Assembly: GCA_963969595.1 (NCBI GenBank)
Contig: OZ018418.1
Span: forward strand, 1,865,001 to 1,929,000
Source: Neckera pumila
Taxonomy: Eukaryota; Streptophyta; Bryopsida; Hypnales; Neckeraceae
Direction of reading: 5' to 3'
DNA: 64,000 nt
Numbering within the stretch: the stretch's first letter is position 1; every line of letters starts with the position of its first letter. Below are positions 12,787 through 24,198 of the stretch, in pieces. The notes beneath the pieces are model-generated. The model was not told the origin of the DNA and did no database searches. It saw only the letters and a list, made by a program, of their open reading frames with translations. Both the position numbers and the translations under genes were made by a program.

Positions 12787-13268
12787 AGTAGATCCGACAA
12801 CTTGTAGGTCGTTGTAGTATATTAAGAAAATCAATTGGAAATGCATATAAAAAATTTCAGAAAAAAATATTATATATTCATGCTTGAACAAAATAGTCAA
12901 TAAAAAAAAGTAGAATATGATTTAAAATAGAATTAAAAGACTTCACATCACTTTTGTTGTTTTAACACATTCATGGTGAAACTTGTCATATTTTTGACAT
13001 TTCATTCAATGTCAAAAATATGACAAGTTGTACCAATGAAATATGTGTCAAAAATATGACAAGTTGTACCAATGAGTAGATCCGACAACTTGTAGGTCTT
13101 TGTAGTATATTAAGGAAATCAACTGGAAATGCATATAAAAAATTTCAGAAAAAAATATTATATATTCATGCTTGAACAAAATAGTTAATAGAAAAATGTA
13201 GAATATGATTTAAAATAGAATTAAAAGACTTCACATCACTTTTGTTGTTTTAACACATTCATGGTGAA
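12787..13268. repeat. Direct duplication of ~193 bp with a hairpin between copies
   Basis: The segment starting agtagatccgacaactt at about 12787 and running to about 12979 is repeated at about 13075-13268 with few changes. Between the copies, 12980-13000 and 13009-13029 are perfect 21-bp inverted arms around an 8-bp loop (core GTCATATTTTTGAC). Part of the arm recurs at about 13043-13065 and 13470-13490. Confidence 0.75.
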
Positions 13269-14279
13269 GCATTACAATCTTTCACCTCATTAGTAATATT
13301 GTTGTGTATTTTTTTCCTATGATTGAGTTGTTTTTGCAGTTTTAACACCTTTATGATCATGCATTAAAATTTTTATCATATTAGTATTAAGTAATATTGT
13401 TGTGTTTTCTTTTCCTATGAGAGCTTTTGCATGTGTAGCTTGAATTTTAATGCTAACATAAAAAAAATTTGGTACAACTTGTCATATTTTTGACATTTCA
13501 TTCAATTTACATAAAATTTAAGGAAGCTTAGAAGTGGCATTTAAAAGTGCCTTTAACCCCTAAAGAACCAAGGTGATTTTCCTATCAAAGCACTCTCAAA
13601 ATTGTCATCTCTATTGGAAAGAGAAAAGAACTTCAAAAATTGTTTTCTTTTGCATATCCAACCGTAAGATCTTATATTTAACTAGTATATGAATACGTGG
13701 AAGAAATTTCAGAAACTTTGACCATGTACATTGTAAGATGCATTTAAAGTAAAGAAAACAAGTTTTTTGGCACCTTGCTTGATTAGATTTTTTGGCTTTG
13801 AATCTTTTTAGTTCAAATTTTGTAGACTAATGATTTTGATTTCTTAGTTATTTTTGTTAAGTAGTTGAGTTGAGAATCTAAAAAAAAAAATTTATGAAAA
13901 AAAGCACTTAATTTTCACTCATTAAAAAATTATTAAGTAGATGTGGGTTTAAGATGGAAGAAAAAATTGAATTGTTAATAGCTTTTAGATGGAATTGAAT
14001 TACAATAATCCCAACGGTGAGATTGTTCTAGCAAGAAAATCTAACCATCTAACAATTTTTTTGAAAAATTCTAAAAATTGCATTCAAAAATGAATCCTAC
14101 AAGTTTTTTTTTCAAGAAGATGCTTAGATTGCTCGAAAAACTAAGATTGTCTATAACTTTCTCATTATTGGTCCAAATTGAATGAAAGAAAGCTTTACAT
14201 GTAGACAAGAATATAATCTTTGAGAAAAAAAATTCAAAAAAAATTATTTTGACTTTTTGTGGGTTTTTTTGTACTGCCC

Positions 14280-14860
14280 GCCATACTTCGGGTCGTGCAT
14301 TTCGCCTGGGTCTAGAGTGATCATGTGTTTTGCCTGGGTCCGAGAGTGCATTTCGTGGTCGAGAGTTTGCTTCAATGTGTCTCCATGTGATTTTTGTGGT
14401 TTGTTCCAAGTTTGAGTTTGCTGAGGACGTCGGAGGTTAGGGTTTGGTTTGCGAGTCTGCAGCTTCGTTGGAGGTGCGAGTTTGGAGCTTCATCTGGGTT
14501 CGAGAGTGCGTTGGGTTTGCTGAGGACGTCGAAGGTTAGGGTTTGGTTTGCGAGTCTGCAGCTTCGTTGGAGGTGCGAGTTTGGAGCTTCGTCTGGGTCC
14601 GAGAGTGCGTTTTGTGGTCGAGAGTTCCGGTTGGTGGCTTCGTGTTTCGATCAAATTTTCGGAGGTGCTCGCGTGTGTTTGCAGTGTGCAGGTCAGTGCT
14701 TGCGGTTTGTTGCTATGCTTGTGGATGTGCGCGTGTAGTCGTCCTCACCATTGTTTGCGGTGTGGAGCTGGGCGTGTCCAAGCTCGTGTGATCCAAGTGA
14801 GTGCTACTTTCGTTGTATTGCTTTTATTTTTTGCGCTTCTTCTTCTTTTTTGAAGTGTTC
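14280..14860 (+). repeat. GC-richer leader-like region with two 99-bp tandem units
   Basis: The composition changes sharply from the AT-rich spacer. Two 99-bp units start at 14416 and 14515 (gtttgctgaggacgtcg...), with related fragments before and after. Frames across it are repetitive Ser/Val/Cys-rich translations of the repeat, not a convincing protein. By position it matches 39100-39600 in element B and may hold the promoter and untranslated leader of the downstream gene set. Confidence 0.5.
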
Positions 14861-15950
14861 TTGTTTGTGTTAAATGTGAATCGCATGAGAAACCTATCTG
14901 TCGACCGCATCACACTTGTCTTATGGGCAATTTAGGGATTTAGGTTAGTGTAACAACAGTCTTGAAAGGAAATGGCCAAAATGTTGACAGTCACACCACA
15001 TAGCCTTGCCATAATCAAAGCTGAGTATCAGAATTAGGAGTTAGGGTTCAGGATGCACCTGGGCGGGATTTAGAGTTTTCCATGGCCTTAACTGAAGAAC
15101 GTGAATCTCTGCCTTGGAATATATCTGCACGGATTCGAGAATGTTGCGATTGTTGTTCAAGCTACTTCAGAGTCTCAACCTAGTTGCACTAGTTTGAAAT
15201 TGAGTTCTCTATGTCGTAGTTTTTGTGAGTTGGTTGAGATTAGACTGTCTTTGCAGGGAGTGATATGTCATGGATTTCAAGTGTATGTATGTTTTTCTTT
15301 GGTTGCGGATTTCAAGTGTATGTCATGCTTTGCTTTGCTTTCTCATGAACTTAATTTCGGCAGAACTCAAGCGCGCAGGGAATGATCACGAGGAAACTGC
15401 TTCATTTCAGGACAATGAGGAATCCTTTATGACAATACTTTTTGGATATGTATGTAGGTCTTGTTTTCGAGTGCTTTGGAATCCTGTCGGTGTCGAGGTA
15501 AAGCTTATGGCCCCTGACGAGTGTAATCTGGATGATTTGAGGCTGAAGAACGAGCTTGTGCTTAGTATTTGCGGGAGATTTGATTCGCCGGTGGGGACGG
15601 GGTTGGCCGGCTTCGCTGATGCTCTCCATCCTGACGCCTTGAAACAGTTTTTTGGGATTCGATGACCAGAGCTTGACGGAGACTTTCCCAGAGGCTGGCT
15701 ATTGCCACTTTCCTCTACATTCCTCGCAGCATTTTGAAAGGCGCCGTACAGAGCAAAGTTAGCTCCAAGACTAAAGTGGGCGACGTCGGAGAACGTCAAT
15801 TTTTGGCAACTTTGGAGTAGACGAAGGTCTCTGGTAAGTGTCTTTTTCTGCCGAATTGTCCTCCCCGAGCTACTCCCACCCAATTTTGAGTGGCGTGGCT
15901 TGAATCTTGCATGAAAACATCTTGAAATATTCAATTGTCGCAATGCGTTG
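14861..15950 (+). other. Transcribed-looking region, no recognised gene
   Basis: The plus-strand frame 15270-15665 (131 codons from an alternative start) is the best candidate. Its second half has protein-like composition (region around 15500-15660). A GTAAGTG donor-like site occurs at about 15834. A minus-strand frame of 178 codons (15407-15943) overlaps it and looks like a shadow. No family is recognised. It could be a captured host gene fragment or a 5' exon of the element A gene. Confidence 0.25.
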
Positions 15951-16082
15951 AGTTGTCAAATTGGCCCCTTTTGATGTTTAGGGTTTAGGAGGAGGGCAAT
16001 TGATGGGTGTATGTCAGATCTTGCTTCACAATTTACAAGCTCGTTATCAAATTGGATGTAGCTCTATTCTTATTATCTAGGT

Positions 16083-16142
16083 TTTGAAATTGAAATTGAA
16101 ATTGAAATTGAAATCTAGGAAATTGAAATTGAAATTGAAATG
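16083..16142 (+). repeat. (GAAATT)n microsatellite
   Basis: Two runs of the hexamer gaaatt, four and three units long, are separated by ctagga. Nothing else is seen between 15950 and 16370 apart from a TTTAGGG pair near 15978. Confidence 0.85.
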
Positions 16143-16374
16143 TTTGAAATTTGCGGTGAGGTGGTGATGTTTGTGTTGCTTGGTTCTCAATTTAGTGATT
16201 CAATCCACAACGTACCTTGTTGATCTGATTTCTTTGCATGTTTTATTCAATTGCATTGGTGATGTGTCACTATTAGTATCCTACTCGAACTACCTCTCCT
16301 TGCCATAAAACAGGGACTCTGAAAAGGTCTTCTAAACCCTATAGAACGTTAGTTGAAGAGGAGTGAGCTACACA

Positions 16375-17280
16375 AATTCAAGTTGATTCAACTTGAATCC
16401 ACATAACCCCTGCCCATGAACGCGTGAGAGATCAAAATATCCATGCTACATAAAACACTAACCAAAAAGACTGATAAAACCCCATCGTCATGAAGTCGGT
16501 ACGACTGGAAATCACTACAGGCCCCACTAAATAAGAACGCCAAACCCACACAAGTCATGTCGACAGGAATTATCCTGCTTTTAAGTCGGGGCAACATGAA
16601 TCCGTAAACTGCCCCTGGTAGAAAGAAAAAGATAACTGCATTCAAGTTGAGGCAACTTGAATCCGAAAATTGCCCTTCGTAGGAAGACCAAAATATAATG
16701 CATTCAAGTCGAGGCGACTTGAATATAAAAACTCCGTTGTAGCAAGAACAAAAACAGTGCATTCAAGTTGAGGCAACTTGAATCCAAAAACTGCCCTTCG
16801 TAGGAAGACCAAAATATGTTGCTTTCAAGTCGAGGCGACTTGAATATGAAAACTCCATTGTAGCAAGAACACAAACAGTGCATTCAAGTTGAGGCAACTT
16901 GAATCCGAAAACTGCCCTTCGTAGGAAAAACAAAATATGTTGCTTTCAAGTCGAGGCGACTTGAATATGAAAACTACCGTCGTAGCAAGAACACAAACAG
17001 TGCATTCAAGTTGAGTCAACTTGAATCCATAAACTGCACTTCGTAGGAAAAACAAAATATGTTGCATTCAAGTCGAGGCGACTTGAATATGAAAATTGCC
17101 CTTGTAGCAAGAATGAAGTTCAGTGTATTCAAGTCTAGGCAACTTGAATTAGTAAACATTCCTTTGTAGGAAGAAGATAATATATAGCTTCAGATTCAAA
17201 GCAAATTGAATCATTAAATTGCCTTCGTAGCAAGAGTAAGAAAGATTGCTTTCAAGTTGAGGCAACTTGAATCCAGCACA
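16375..17280. repeat. Type-A palindrome array, ~61-bp spacing
   Basis: About eleven clear palindromes and three degenerate ones lie here. Clear ones start near 16377, 16641, 16702, 16761, 16824, 16883, 16945, 17005, 17066, 17128 and 17253, so from 16641 on the spacing is close to 61 bp. Two forms alternate, TCAAGTTGAGGCAACTTGA and TCAAGTCGAGGCGACTTGA. Both arms change together, so symmetry is kept. Two spacer types alternate as well (tgcccttcgtaggaagacc and ttgtagcaagaacacaaac). The array lies just upstream of the first coding exon of element A. Confidence 0.9.
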
Positions 17281-17453
17281 GACAACTCCTTCAACCCGTC
17301 TGTATGAGCCATTAAAGCATATCCTAAGAAGAATAACCACCCCCGTCTTAGTAAACTTGATGCAGCTTCAGATATAAAAGCTAATAGCCCACTCAAAATG
17401 TGCAGATGGAAGAACAAACAAAATGACTGCAGCCGTACTTCTAGAGGTTCTCG

Positions 17454-18851
17454 ATGGGAGGAGACGAGGAAGCTGATGAATACGAGGACGAGCTTGTTCT
17501 CGGAGAGTGCTAGATATGGAAGGAGCCGCAGGATGTTGACTACTGGAGTATCGTCCTCACACCAATGGCAGGTCATCTAAGCTTCCAAACAAAATGGAAG
17601 AACCAAGAACCTTGCCTTCCTAATTCATTGCACAAGATTGTGAAGGAAGTGACCACGGGTCCACATAACGAGGTCGTCGTCTCTTGTACAACCAACTTCC
17701 CCGATCAGAAGGAAGAGTACACATTCTCCTATATTGTGCCAAATCCAATGATCACTTTCTCCATTGCAACAACATGCAGAAGTCTGGAGGATACCCAATT
17801 CAAAGAGCTGCACAAGTCAATGGTTGACCACATCGAGAGAGGGCGTTTTAAGGGCAAGGACAACGGCCCTCTAAAGCCTATAGTGCTAGCGTCAAGGCTT
17901 CGCGACTTTGTTCGTGGATTTGACACACTTGTAGTGAAGATGAAGAGCAAGGCAGCGGAGATGAGGCCCCTCTCCATCACTAAAGATTTGACAGCTGTAG
18001 GGGCGAGCGAAGTGTCAAATGTGAACGAGACTGCAAGTACTCAACGCAGCAAGACAAAGAAGAAAAGAACACCGAAAGACGGAAGGGGAACTCCAAGTGC
18101 CAGTCCCCTCGCCCTCCCGACGACTCCTGCAAAGACAAAGGCGGATGCTGAGGCTAAAGAGAAGGCCGAGAAAGACGACAACATGGTCTTCGTCCTGACA
18201 CAAGTCCCCATGGATATTGCTAACGACGAGGAGGAGATCAACTACCTCCAGTCCAAAAAGATATACGACAATCATTGGGCGAATTGTGAAGATTCATACA
18301 TATTCGGCCTTGAAAAGAAGTTCACAATTCACATTGATAAATTGGAGACACCACCAGAGACTATCAATGTCAGGGCACTGGAAGAAGGTGGGATCAAATC
18401 AACGCTCAATTTCTACCTGGAGATGCCAGATCCCGACAAGAAGATGACCCTGTGTGCTATGCCCCAGGACATAACGGCAAAACCTGAGAAATGGGAGGAT
18501 ATCAAGGACAACAAGTTCTGGATGGTGAACGGCCAGCATAGTATGGAGGCCTTGAAGCGAATGAGAGACGTCGAAGGCGCGGAGGCGAGGTCCAAGAAGT
18601 TTGAGACTTAGGAGTGCTTCGTTGTCTAGAATCCAAAGCATTCCATCATCAGACAAATCTCCGTGTTCTATAACAAAACAAACCACCTCCAAACCTATTA
18701 GCCGACGTGGGGCACAACATCATCAGCGCTAGAAATGTTTGGCTGAGTCTCGGTCGCCCGCCTCCACCGAAGGAGCCAACTGACTTGGGGCAGGCGGTTA
18801 AGGAGAAGAAGAAAACATACAAGGACGCCGTTGCTATAAAGAAGTGGACGG
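17454..18851 (+). pseudogene. Element A gene, exon 1: N-terminal region and ParB/Srx-like domain
   Basis: The likely start is the ATG at 17454. An in-frame TAG at 17511-17513 breaks it, after which the frame is open to 18611. The first ~150 codons are an unrecognised globular region. A Lys/Thr/Pro-rich linker follows (about 18040-18180), then a domain ending in the motif NGQHS (18528-18542). The equivalent domain of element B has the same motif. NGQHS and DGNHR-type motifs in this setting are typical of the ParB/sulfiredoxin fold (family knowledge). After 18611 there are two stops and a frameshift. The homologous frame can be followed by comparison with B (PTWG near 18698) to a GTAAGA donor at about 18852. 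Function as a DNA-binding or nucleotidase domain is inferred. Confidence 0.7.
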
Positions 18852-18964
18852 TAAGAAATTACTTGTATCCTAACCAATCTGAATCTCAGGCTGCAGTGCT
18901 CTTTGATTCCAACTTGTGTTTAGGTTGACACAACTTGAATGAAACAATAATGTGTTATGATATT
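18852..18964 (+). other. Element A intron 1 with a type-A palindrome
   Basis: The donor GTAAGA lies near 18852 and the acceptor near 18964, judged by the homologous intron in element B (42796-43010). It holds AACTTGTGTTTAGGTTGACACAACTTG-like symmetry around 18912-18938. The B intron at the same place holds type-B palindromes instead. Confidence 0.55.
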
Positions 18965-19398
18965 AGAAGAGTTCCATGAGGCGATGAAATTGCATTTCAC
19001 AATGCTCGACATCAAGAAGCACCAGGAAGCTTTGACCAAGAAGAAGATCAATGACGTATCCATTCACAACAAGATCAAGTTGATAACCGCATCTGTTGAG
19101 GTTCACGCGCTTTGGAAGGAGGTAATCTCTTGTGCGTACCATGGTCTCCTTATCGACCCAGACACTCTGGCGCCCTTCAAGTCTAACTTGAAGACTTGGG
19201 ATCAGAAGAAGGACGGAGTCATACCTCATGAGTTCTTTCGATGGCTGGGGAACCTGACGGAGCTAGATCTGAAGAAGCTGGCCTTGCACATCCTAAACCG
19301 GACGCCAAATCGGAAGTTAGGGCATCCAAAGGTGACGTTGAAGAAGATATCCTGTGTTAAGGTTGACTGCTATAGCGCAAAGGATTGGCTCGAACGAA
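18965..19398 (+). pseudogene. Element A gene, exon 2 (5' part), cut by the CACTA element
   Basis: The frame is open from the intron to the CACTA insertion point. The protein part resembles the element B exon at 43011-43409. Shared features are a HALWKE/YRMWDE region, a basic middle, a helical LKKLALHIL/LKEYVVHLL stretch, and LKKISCVKVDC/VHKVPHLKVDC near the end. The last codons before the break read KDWLE. The reading continues at 51560 after the CACTA. Inside the exon a palindrome-like CTTCAAGTCTAACTTGAAG occurs at about 19178. No catalytic motif is visible. Confidence 0.75.
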
Positions 19399-20319
19399 CA
19401 CTACAAGAATATAGCCATTCTATGACTGCCTCTATGATTGCGATTGCAGTCATTTAGGACATCTATGACTGCCTGAGAAAATGGGGCTCTACAGTCATTG
19501 TCAACGACTCCTTTAGGACATGACTGCAGTTTTAATATCACCAGCTGCCTTTGTACAAGGATGGGTTTTGGATGAATTATTCCAACGTGGCCTCTTACGT
19601 GTTCATGTACGTCTGACGTGGCACCCCGGCCCGCCAGTCATACTGTAGTCATATTCCAATCACACTGTAGTCAGGGTTCATATGGTGGGGCCCACTTAGT
19701 CCACGTGGCAATTTCTGATTGCCGCTACTGTACGACGTTTAGGCAAGTTTGGGCATTGACAAGTTGTCCTACAGTTATTCCCTAGTAGAGAGGCAGTTCA
19801 AGCAGAGTCATTCCTGTGTATTTAATTGCAACTACAGTTGTTGTTTAGTGAAGTGGTAGTTAAACCATAGTCATTTCTGAGTTGTGCTTCAGAGGTACAA
19901 TAGTTGCATGGCAGTTGCATGCAAGTAAATGGTCATTACTGCGGTTGGCAGCGTACTAAACCTCAAAACTAAGAGCTGTACAATGTGGGCATACACCTGA
20001 TCATTTACAACAATGGCTAAGACAAAGAACTAGTAGCCAACAAACATAAAAACGATTGAGAAGCCTAATTGATGTATAAGCAATGGATGCACACACCATT
20101 ATAAATTGAATGACAACACAATCATTATGTCAATGTGTCAGTTCATGATTATAGTTTCAGGTATTATTACAGAGAGGGATCTGTGAGTTCATGCATTGAC
20201 CACTTTAGCACCAGCATACATGCCCTCTTCCTACAAAATTAGGGCAATACTGTACTACATGGTGCTATCAATCTTGCATCCAAACATCACATTAGAATTA
20301 CACCCGCAGCCAACTAATC
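19399..20319. repeat. CACTA left subterminal region
   Basis: No gene is supported. It is rich in short motifs of the type CAGTCATT, ATGACTGC and TTTAGGACA in both orientations, as expected for transposase-binding subterminal repeats. Examples lie at 19434, 19446, 19466, 19491, 19514, 19635, 19860 and 19866. Confidence 0.75.
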
Positions 20320-20601
20320 TCATGGGTTTAACCTTATGTACTTGGAATCCCAAATGAGATTTCCACCTTGAACGTCATGCAATACTTCTAGCTCAGCGTC
20401 CTTCTTCGGAAACATCAACGGCACATTGGGCTGCGAAACCGAACGCACGTCCACTCTAAACCAGGCATCTGGTATTGCCATGCCGTGGAACTTATCAGTC
20501 CCTCCTACACCACTGATTCTTCCTAAAGCCACCTTCTGGCGAGGGGCTCTTGGATTGACAAGGTACACATCGTCACCAAAGGTGAGCTGTAAGAAAGACA
20601 T
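20320..20601 (-). pseudogene. CACTA second gene, C-terminal exon (DUF8039-like)
   Basis: 93 codons ending at a TAA near 20320. The pattern VALGRISG ... IPDAWFRVDV ... PLMFP ... LHDVQGG ... WDSKYI matches, by recall, the small C-terminal domain (DUF8039-type) of plant transposon proteins that follow a Transposase_24 region. An upstream minus-strand frame (20523-20729) may supply the preceding exon. Its place at the far end of the minus-strand gene fits a C-terminal domain. Confidence 0.55.
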
Positions 20602-21081
20602 GTCTCATTAGTTCCAGAAAGTACTCCTGGCCCTGAGAACTTCAAGATGTACGTTTCCTTACCCAAGTAATCGCTCACAGAAGACATGACTAATACTTGA
20701 TAGACAGTTTTCCTAGTCAACTCATACATGACTCCTCTGAAAGAATAACGTCACTACCAAATGACTACCCAGTCATTCCCCAGTCATTGAACTGAGACAG
20801 CATTCAGTACTGGCTTCTACTTCCTTTGAACACATTTTCGTATTCCAGCACATTTAGGGTTGAGCATCTCACCTTCTTCTTCGAGGATTTAGGATTCTTC
20901 TCCTCCACTGTTGCTGTCTTCGTCCTCGTTCTCCTCTGCTCCGCCTTCTGCAAACACGCACGAATGGCTTGTTAGAATTGATAACAAATGGAAGGCGAGG
21001 GGACATGAATGACCTTAAACCACGTGGTCCATAAGTCCCCTCACCTTCCCCTGTATGTGCACTGTCACTGAGATCTGAATT

Positions 21082-22689
21082 CTATGTCACATCATCTCCT
21101 TCAACTGCATTGTTTTGCACATGTGTAGCCTTTTGTGCATGGAACCCGTTGACATCTGTAGCAACATACAGAGCTTCCAGAAGTGGCCATAATGTGGACT
21201 TCAAGTAGTTGTTGTCGTCAACTAGTTTTGCCAAATTAGCAACATAGAATGCACTAGTGATGATCACATTGGGACATGGGTTGCAGGACACTCCTGATGC
21301 ATTGTTGTCAAGGACCACGGTGTTCAATGGGCTAAATTGAGGCCATTCACTGTAAACTTTGGACAAAGGTTTGCCCCAAGCTATTGGATTATCCCCCTCA
21401 AATTTTGTGGCCTCACATTGTTTCCCACCTCACATGAACAGAGGGCTGAAGTCATGATGTCCTTGTGGCCTTCCCATCATCGTGGGCACAATGTCATCCA
21501 TGTAAGACTGACTCTTACTGCCCCAAAATCCCACTATGAAATTAAAGAAGCACCGTGATAAAAAAGGCTGCAACGATGGCTTCAAAAACACCCTCCTTGT
21601 TGTTGTTCTTAATGTTGGCCTAATTCTAGAATTTGGGTTCTTTTCCTTAGCCAGATTGCAATCCAGCAAGGTCCCATGAATGTTGAAAATGAGCAATTTC
21701 TTTTTGGCATTTTTAATGGGTAAAATGTGTAAATTCAGGGCAGCTATCACCTGACCTGACCACGAATTAGGGAGTGCTGCCTTGCCATTTACCTTGCTGG
21801 ATGCTCTTGTGGCCTTCTTCTTCATCTTGGGAGAAGACTTCGTTGGAGCAGCGCTCGCTTCCACTACCTTCCCCGAGTCCTTTGCCGTGTCCTCCCCATC
21901 CTGGACCACATCCACCGCTTTCATGAGCTTCTTTTGTTTTGGAGGGGAATGCTTTGTTGGACCAGCAACAGCCACCACTACCTTTGCGATTTCTTCCACC
22001 ATGTCGCCCCCAGCCTCTCCCAAATCCACCGGATTCTCTGGATCATTGCTTGTGACATGCGTGGCACCACTACCTTTGCTGTTGTCGACTTCCACAGCCC
22101 CCCGATCCTGCACCTCCGCTGCAGCAGGTGCGCCAGCTCCTTGGACAGGGACGTCATCAACAAGGATGTCATCGAAGTCCTTAAAGAAATCAACGGCCGC
22201 ATCCACCGCATCTGAAGTCAGAATTGACTCCATACACTTGGAAGACAACTCTTGCACATTCCCCATCCGAGTGTCATTCTTTGTGAGGGGATTTGAGTCT
22301 GCAGGTGGCTTTGATGTTTCAGCAATACATACCTGCCCCGGGGACAATTTCGCCTGCTCTCCAACGTGGGCTGCCTGCTCAGAATCTTCAGCTGCGGATG
22401 GTGACTGCACTTTGGAGTGCAATGTCTCTGCAGCCCCACTTGTCGTCTGCGACAGGCCGGGAGGGGGAAGCACCTGCCTGGTCACTTCCTGACAATTCGG
22501 ATCGCTGATTAGGTCGACTCTGATCCCCTCTAGCAGCAAACTGGACGTCTGAACCTCCAGTGCAGATGGGCTGCCATGGGAAGTATCCTTCTCTTTTCCC
22601 ATGAAAGTGGCAAACATCGACTTCAACTCCTCCACCAGGTTGTTTGTAGCTGTTGTACTGACAAGAACTTTTGAAAACTCGCACTTCAA
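21082..22689 (-). pseudogene. CACTA second gene, HAD/NIF phosphatase-like exon
   Basis: The minus-strand frame 22689-21430 (419 codons) is an acidic, Pro/Ala/Ser-rich region followed by an N-terminal HAD signature (LLIFNIHGTLLD, about 21685-21650; usual form DLDGTL). A Trp/Ser segment (VGFWGSKSQSYMDD) matches the usual V-WSS region. A TGA at 21430-21432 interrupts it. The same frame then continues to 21082 with QCEATKF, then NTVVLDNNASG...NP, which matches the VDDSP...NP motif of FCP1/NIF-like proteins. The catalytic Asp positions read Asn and His, so phosphatase activity is doubtful. One nonsense change, plausibly CGA to TGA, splits an otherwise continuous domain. A HAD domain in a CACTA accessory gene is unusual. 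Confidence 0.65.
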
Positions 22690-23460
22690 GTCAGTTTGAT
22701 ACTTCTCTATAGCACAGATTCGAGCTGAATCTCCAACACTGAGAGCCTACAATTTGAGGCCGCCATTCAAAGAAGGGAAACGTGGAAGTCAGCCAGAAAT
22801 CACGTCCCAATTAAAGGGGCAACTGGTGAATGACTAGCCTACTGATAAACAACTACGTTACAACTCATTCAGCTATGAAGTGGCAGAAGCTGGTACTGCT
22901 TGACGACTGCTGTACAACCAATACCAGAGATGTTATTGTGTGACGACTGCGGCACAACTATCGCAAACTAAGTAATGACTTTGCGGTTTTACTGAACCTG
23001 TTAAGCTAATCTTCTGTGAAATTATTCATAGCGTTCAAACGAGGCCTCCCATGATACGGATATAAAGGTGGAATGGCAAAAGCACTTAATAAAGATTAGG
23101 GTTAGGCAAGTTGAACTTATGTGAGCAAGGGGATGAGACAAAGAACCTCCAATACCTTAGCGTTTCACTTTTTCCTGTCAAGCAACAATGGTTTCACTAA
23201 TGAACTTGAACCCTGACACTTTCCTTTCTCTCCGAAACCAAAGCCAACAATACTGGATCGCCACATTGACGCTACTAATTCTATAGCAACATCAAGACAT
23301 ATGGGAGAGTAAAGTTGAGAGGGCCTTACCGACCCACTTTGGGTCAGGCCGAGAGAAAGTTGCATTCCCTCGGCAATGTCCATTAATCCTGGGCTGTTGG
23401 ACCGTCCCTTCTTCTACACATGACATGCACGCACCTTATCAGTCACAAAAAAATTCATGT
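22690..23460. other. Intronic or spacer sequence in the CACTA minus-strand gene
   Basis: No convincing coding frame is seen. It contains CACTA-type motifs such as GACGACTGC (about 22900-22950) and lies between the HAD-like exon and the Transposase_24-like exon. Confidence 0.4.
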
Positions 23461-23940
23461 TCACGCATTCCTTACAGAGTACAACACAAAATCACCAAGA
23501 AAGAAGGCCGAGTCTATACTTGGTGAATGGAAAATACAGAACCCGACACTCACCAACTTTGCCTCCTTCCCTGCCTTCCCTTTCCTACCCACACCGGACA
23601 AATTCTTCACTTGTCTCCTTGCGTGGGCCATTGTTGCTGCTTTCTTCTGTTGTTTCTCTGTAGCCCAATAGTCTTGTAGCCTCCCCCACTGATCGGGATT
23701 CACATTAGATGGGCAATCGTCTTCTCCATCCTTGACGCTTAGGAAATGGGCCTTCAGCCTACAGCACTCCGTCTTCAAGTACCTCTTGATGGCATTCCTG
23801 AAGCCCAATATGCTCAATTCGTTGCCCAAGTACTCAAAGTTGTTGTCTAGGGTAGCCCTCAATTTATCCACACTTTGATACTTCTGTTTATCAAAGTCTA
23901 TAATGCTCATGTCAAGAATGCGGGGCACATACGTCCTCAT
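23461..23940 (-). pseudogene. CACTA second gene, Transposase_24-like exon
   Basis: 159 codons on the minus strand. The core PDQWGRLQDYWATEKQQKKA followed by ARRQVKNLSGVGRKGKA matches the Transposase_24 (Ptta/En/Spm) pattern, in which a Trp-rich helix is followed by a K/R-rich NR-K stretch and a Gly/Ser loop. A real exon probably ends near the KGKA region, since the last ~40 codons read like intron. In En/Spm elements the second gene encodes a protein that binds subterminal repeats (TNPA role). That role is inferred here. Confidence 0.6.
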
Positions 23941-24198
23941 TGAGCTATCCCAAGCGTTCTTACCCGGATAAGCTGCATCAATCTCTCCTTCATCTGTGAT
24001 TGAGATACTGTGAGGTTTTTTCCCAGCCCTGTTGCGGTCCCTTGTCCCCTTGTCATAGACGCTGCGCTTCAGACGTCATGATGCCCTCGCAGTGCTATCT
24101 GCTGACATTTCCCTTGCTGGTAGGCAGTGTGTCGATTGAGAATTCCCCGCCCACCTGTCCGGATAGGGAGCTGAGGAAGGCTGCACACCAACACCCCA

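Larger units (their letters stand above)
6650..14270. other. AT-rich noncoding spacer of element A
   Basis: No coding region is supported over 7.6 kb. All frames are short and lack recognisable content. The spacer is homologous in patches to 34560-39050 of element B. For example, the phrase tttaaaaagatgtagaaaa followed by aattttccaccct at about 7125-7165 has a clear counterpart at about 38150-38195. It contains the separate insertion at 8807-10610 and the local duplication at 12787-13268. Confidence 0.7.

Noticed and set aside
14394..14853. Cys/Val-rich plus-strand proteins of 82-114 codons
   Set aside because: They are translations of the 99-bp tandem repeats in three frames, with no independent support.
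15407..15943. 178-codon minus-strand gene
   Set aside because: It overlaps a better plus-strand frame, has no recognisable motif, and its Ser-rich composition is what an antisense reading would give.
16375..17280. CRISPR array, because of regular repeats with ~38-bp spacers
   Set aside because: The repeats are palindromes of two alternating forms, the spacers are also repeated, no cas gene is present, and the surroundings are clearly eukaryotic.
21782..22492. 236-codon plus-strand frame opposite the HAD-like exon of the CACTA gene
   Set aside because: It is antisense to the minus-strand frame that carries the HAD motifs, and its Ser/Thr/Pro-rich composition is an antisense artefact.
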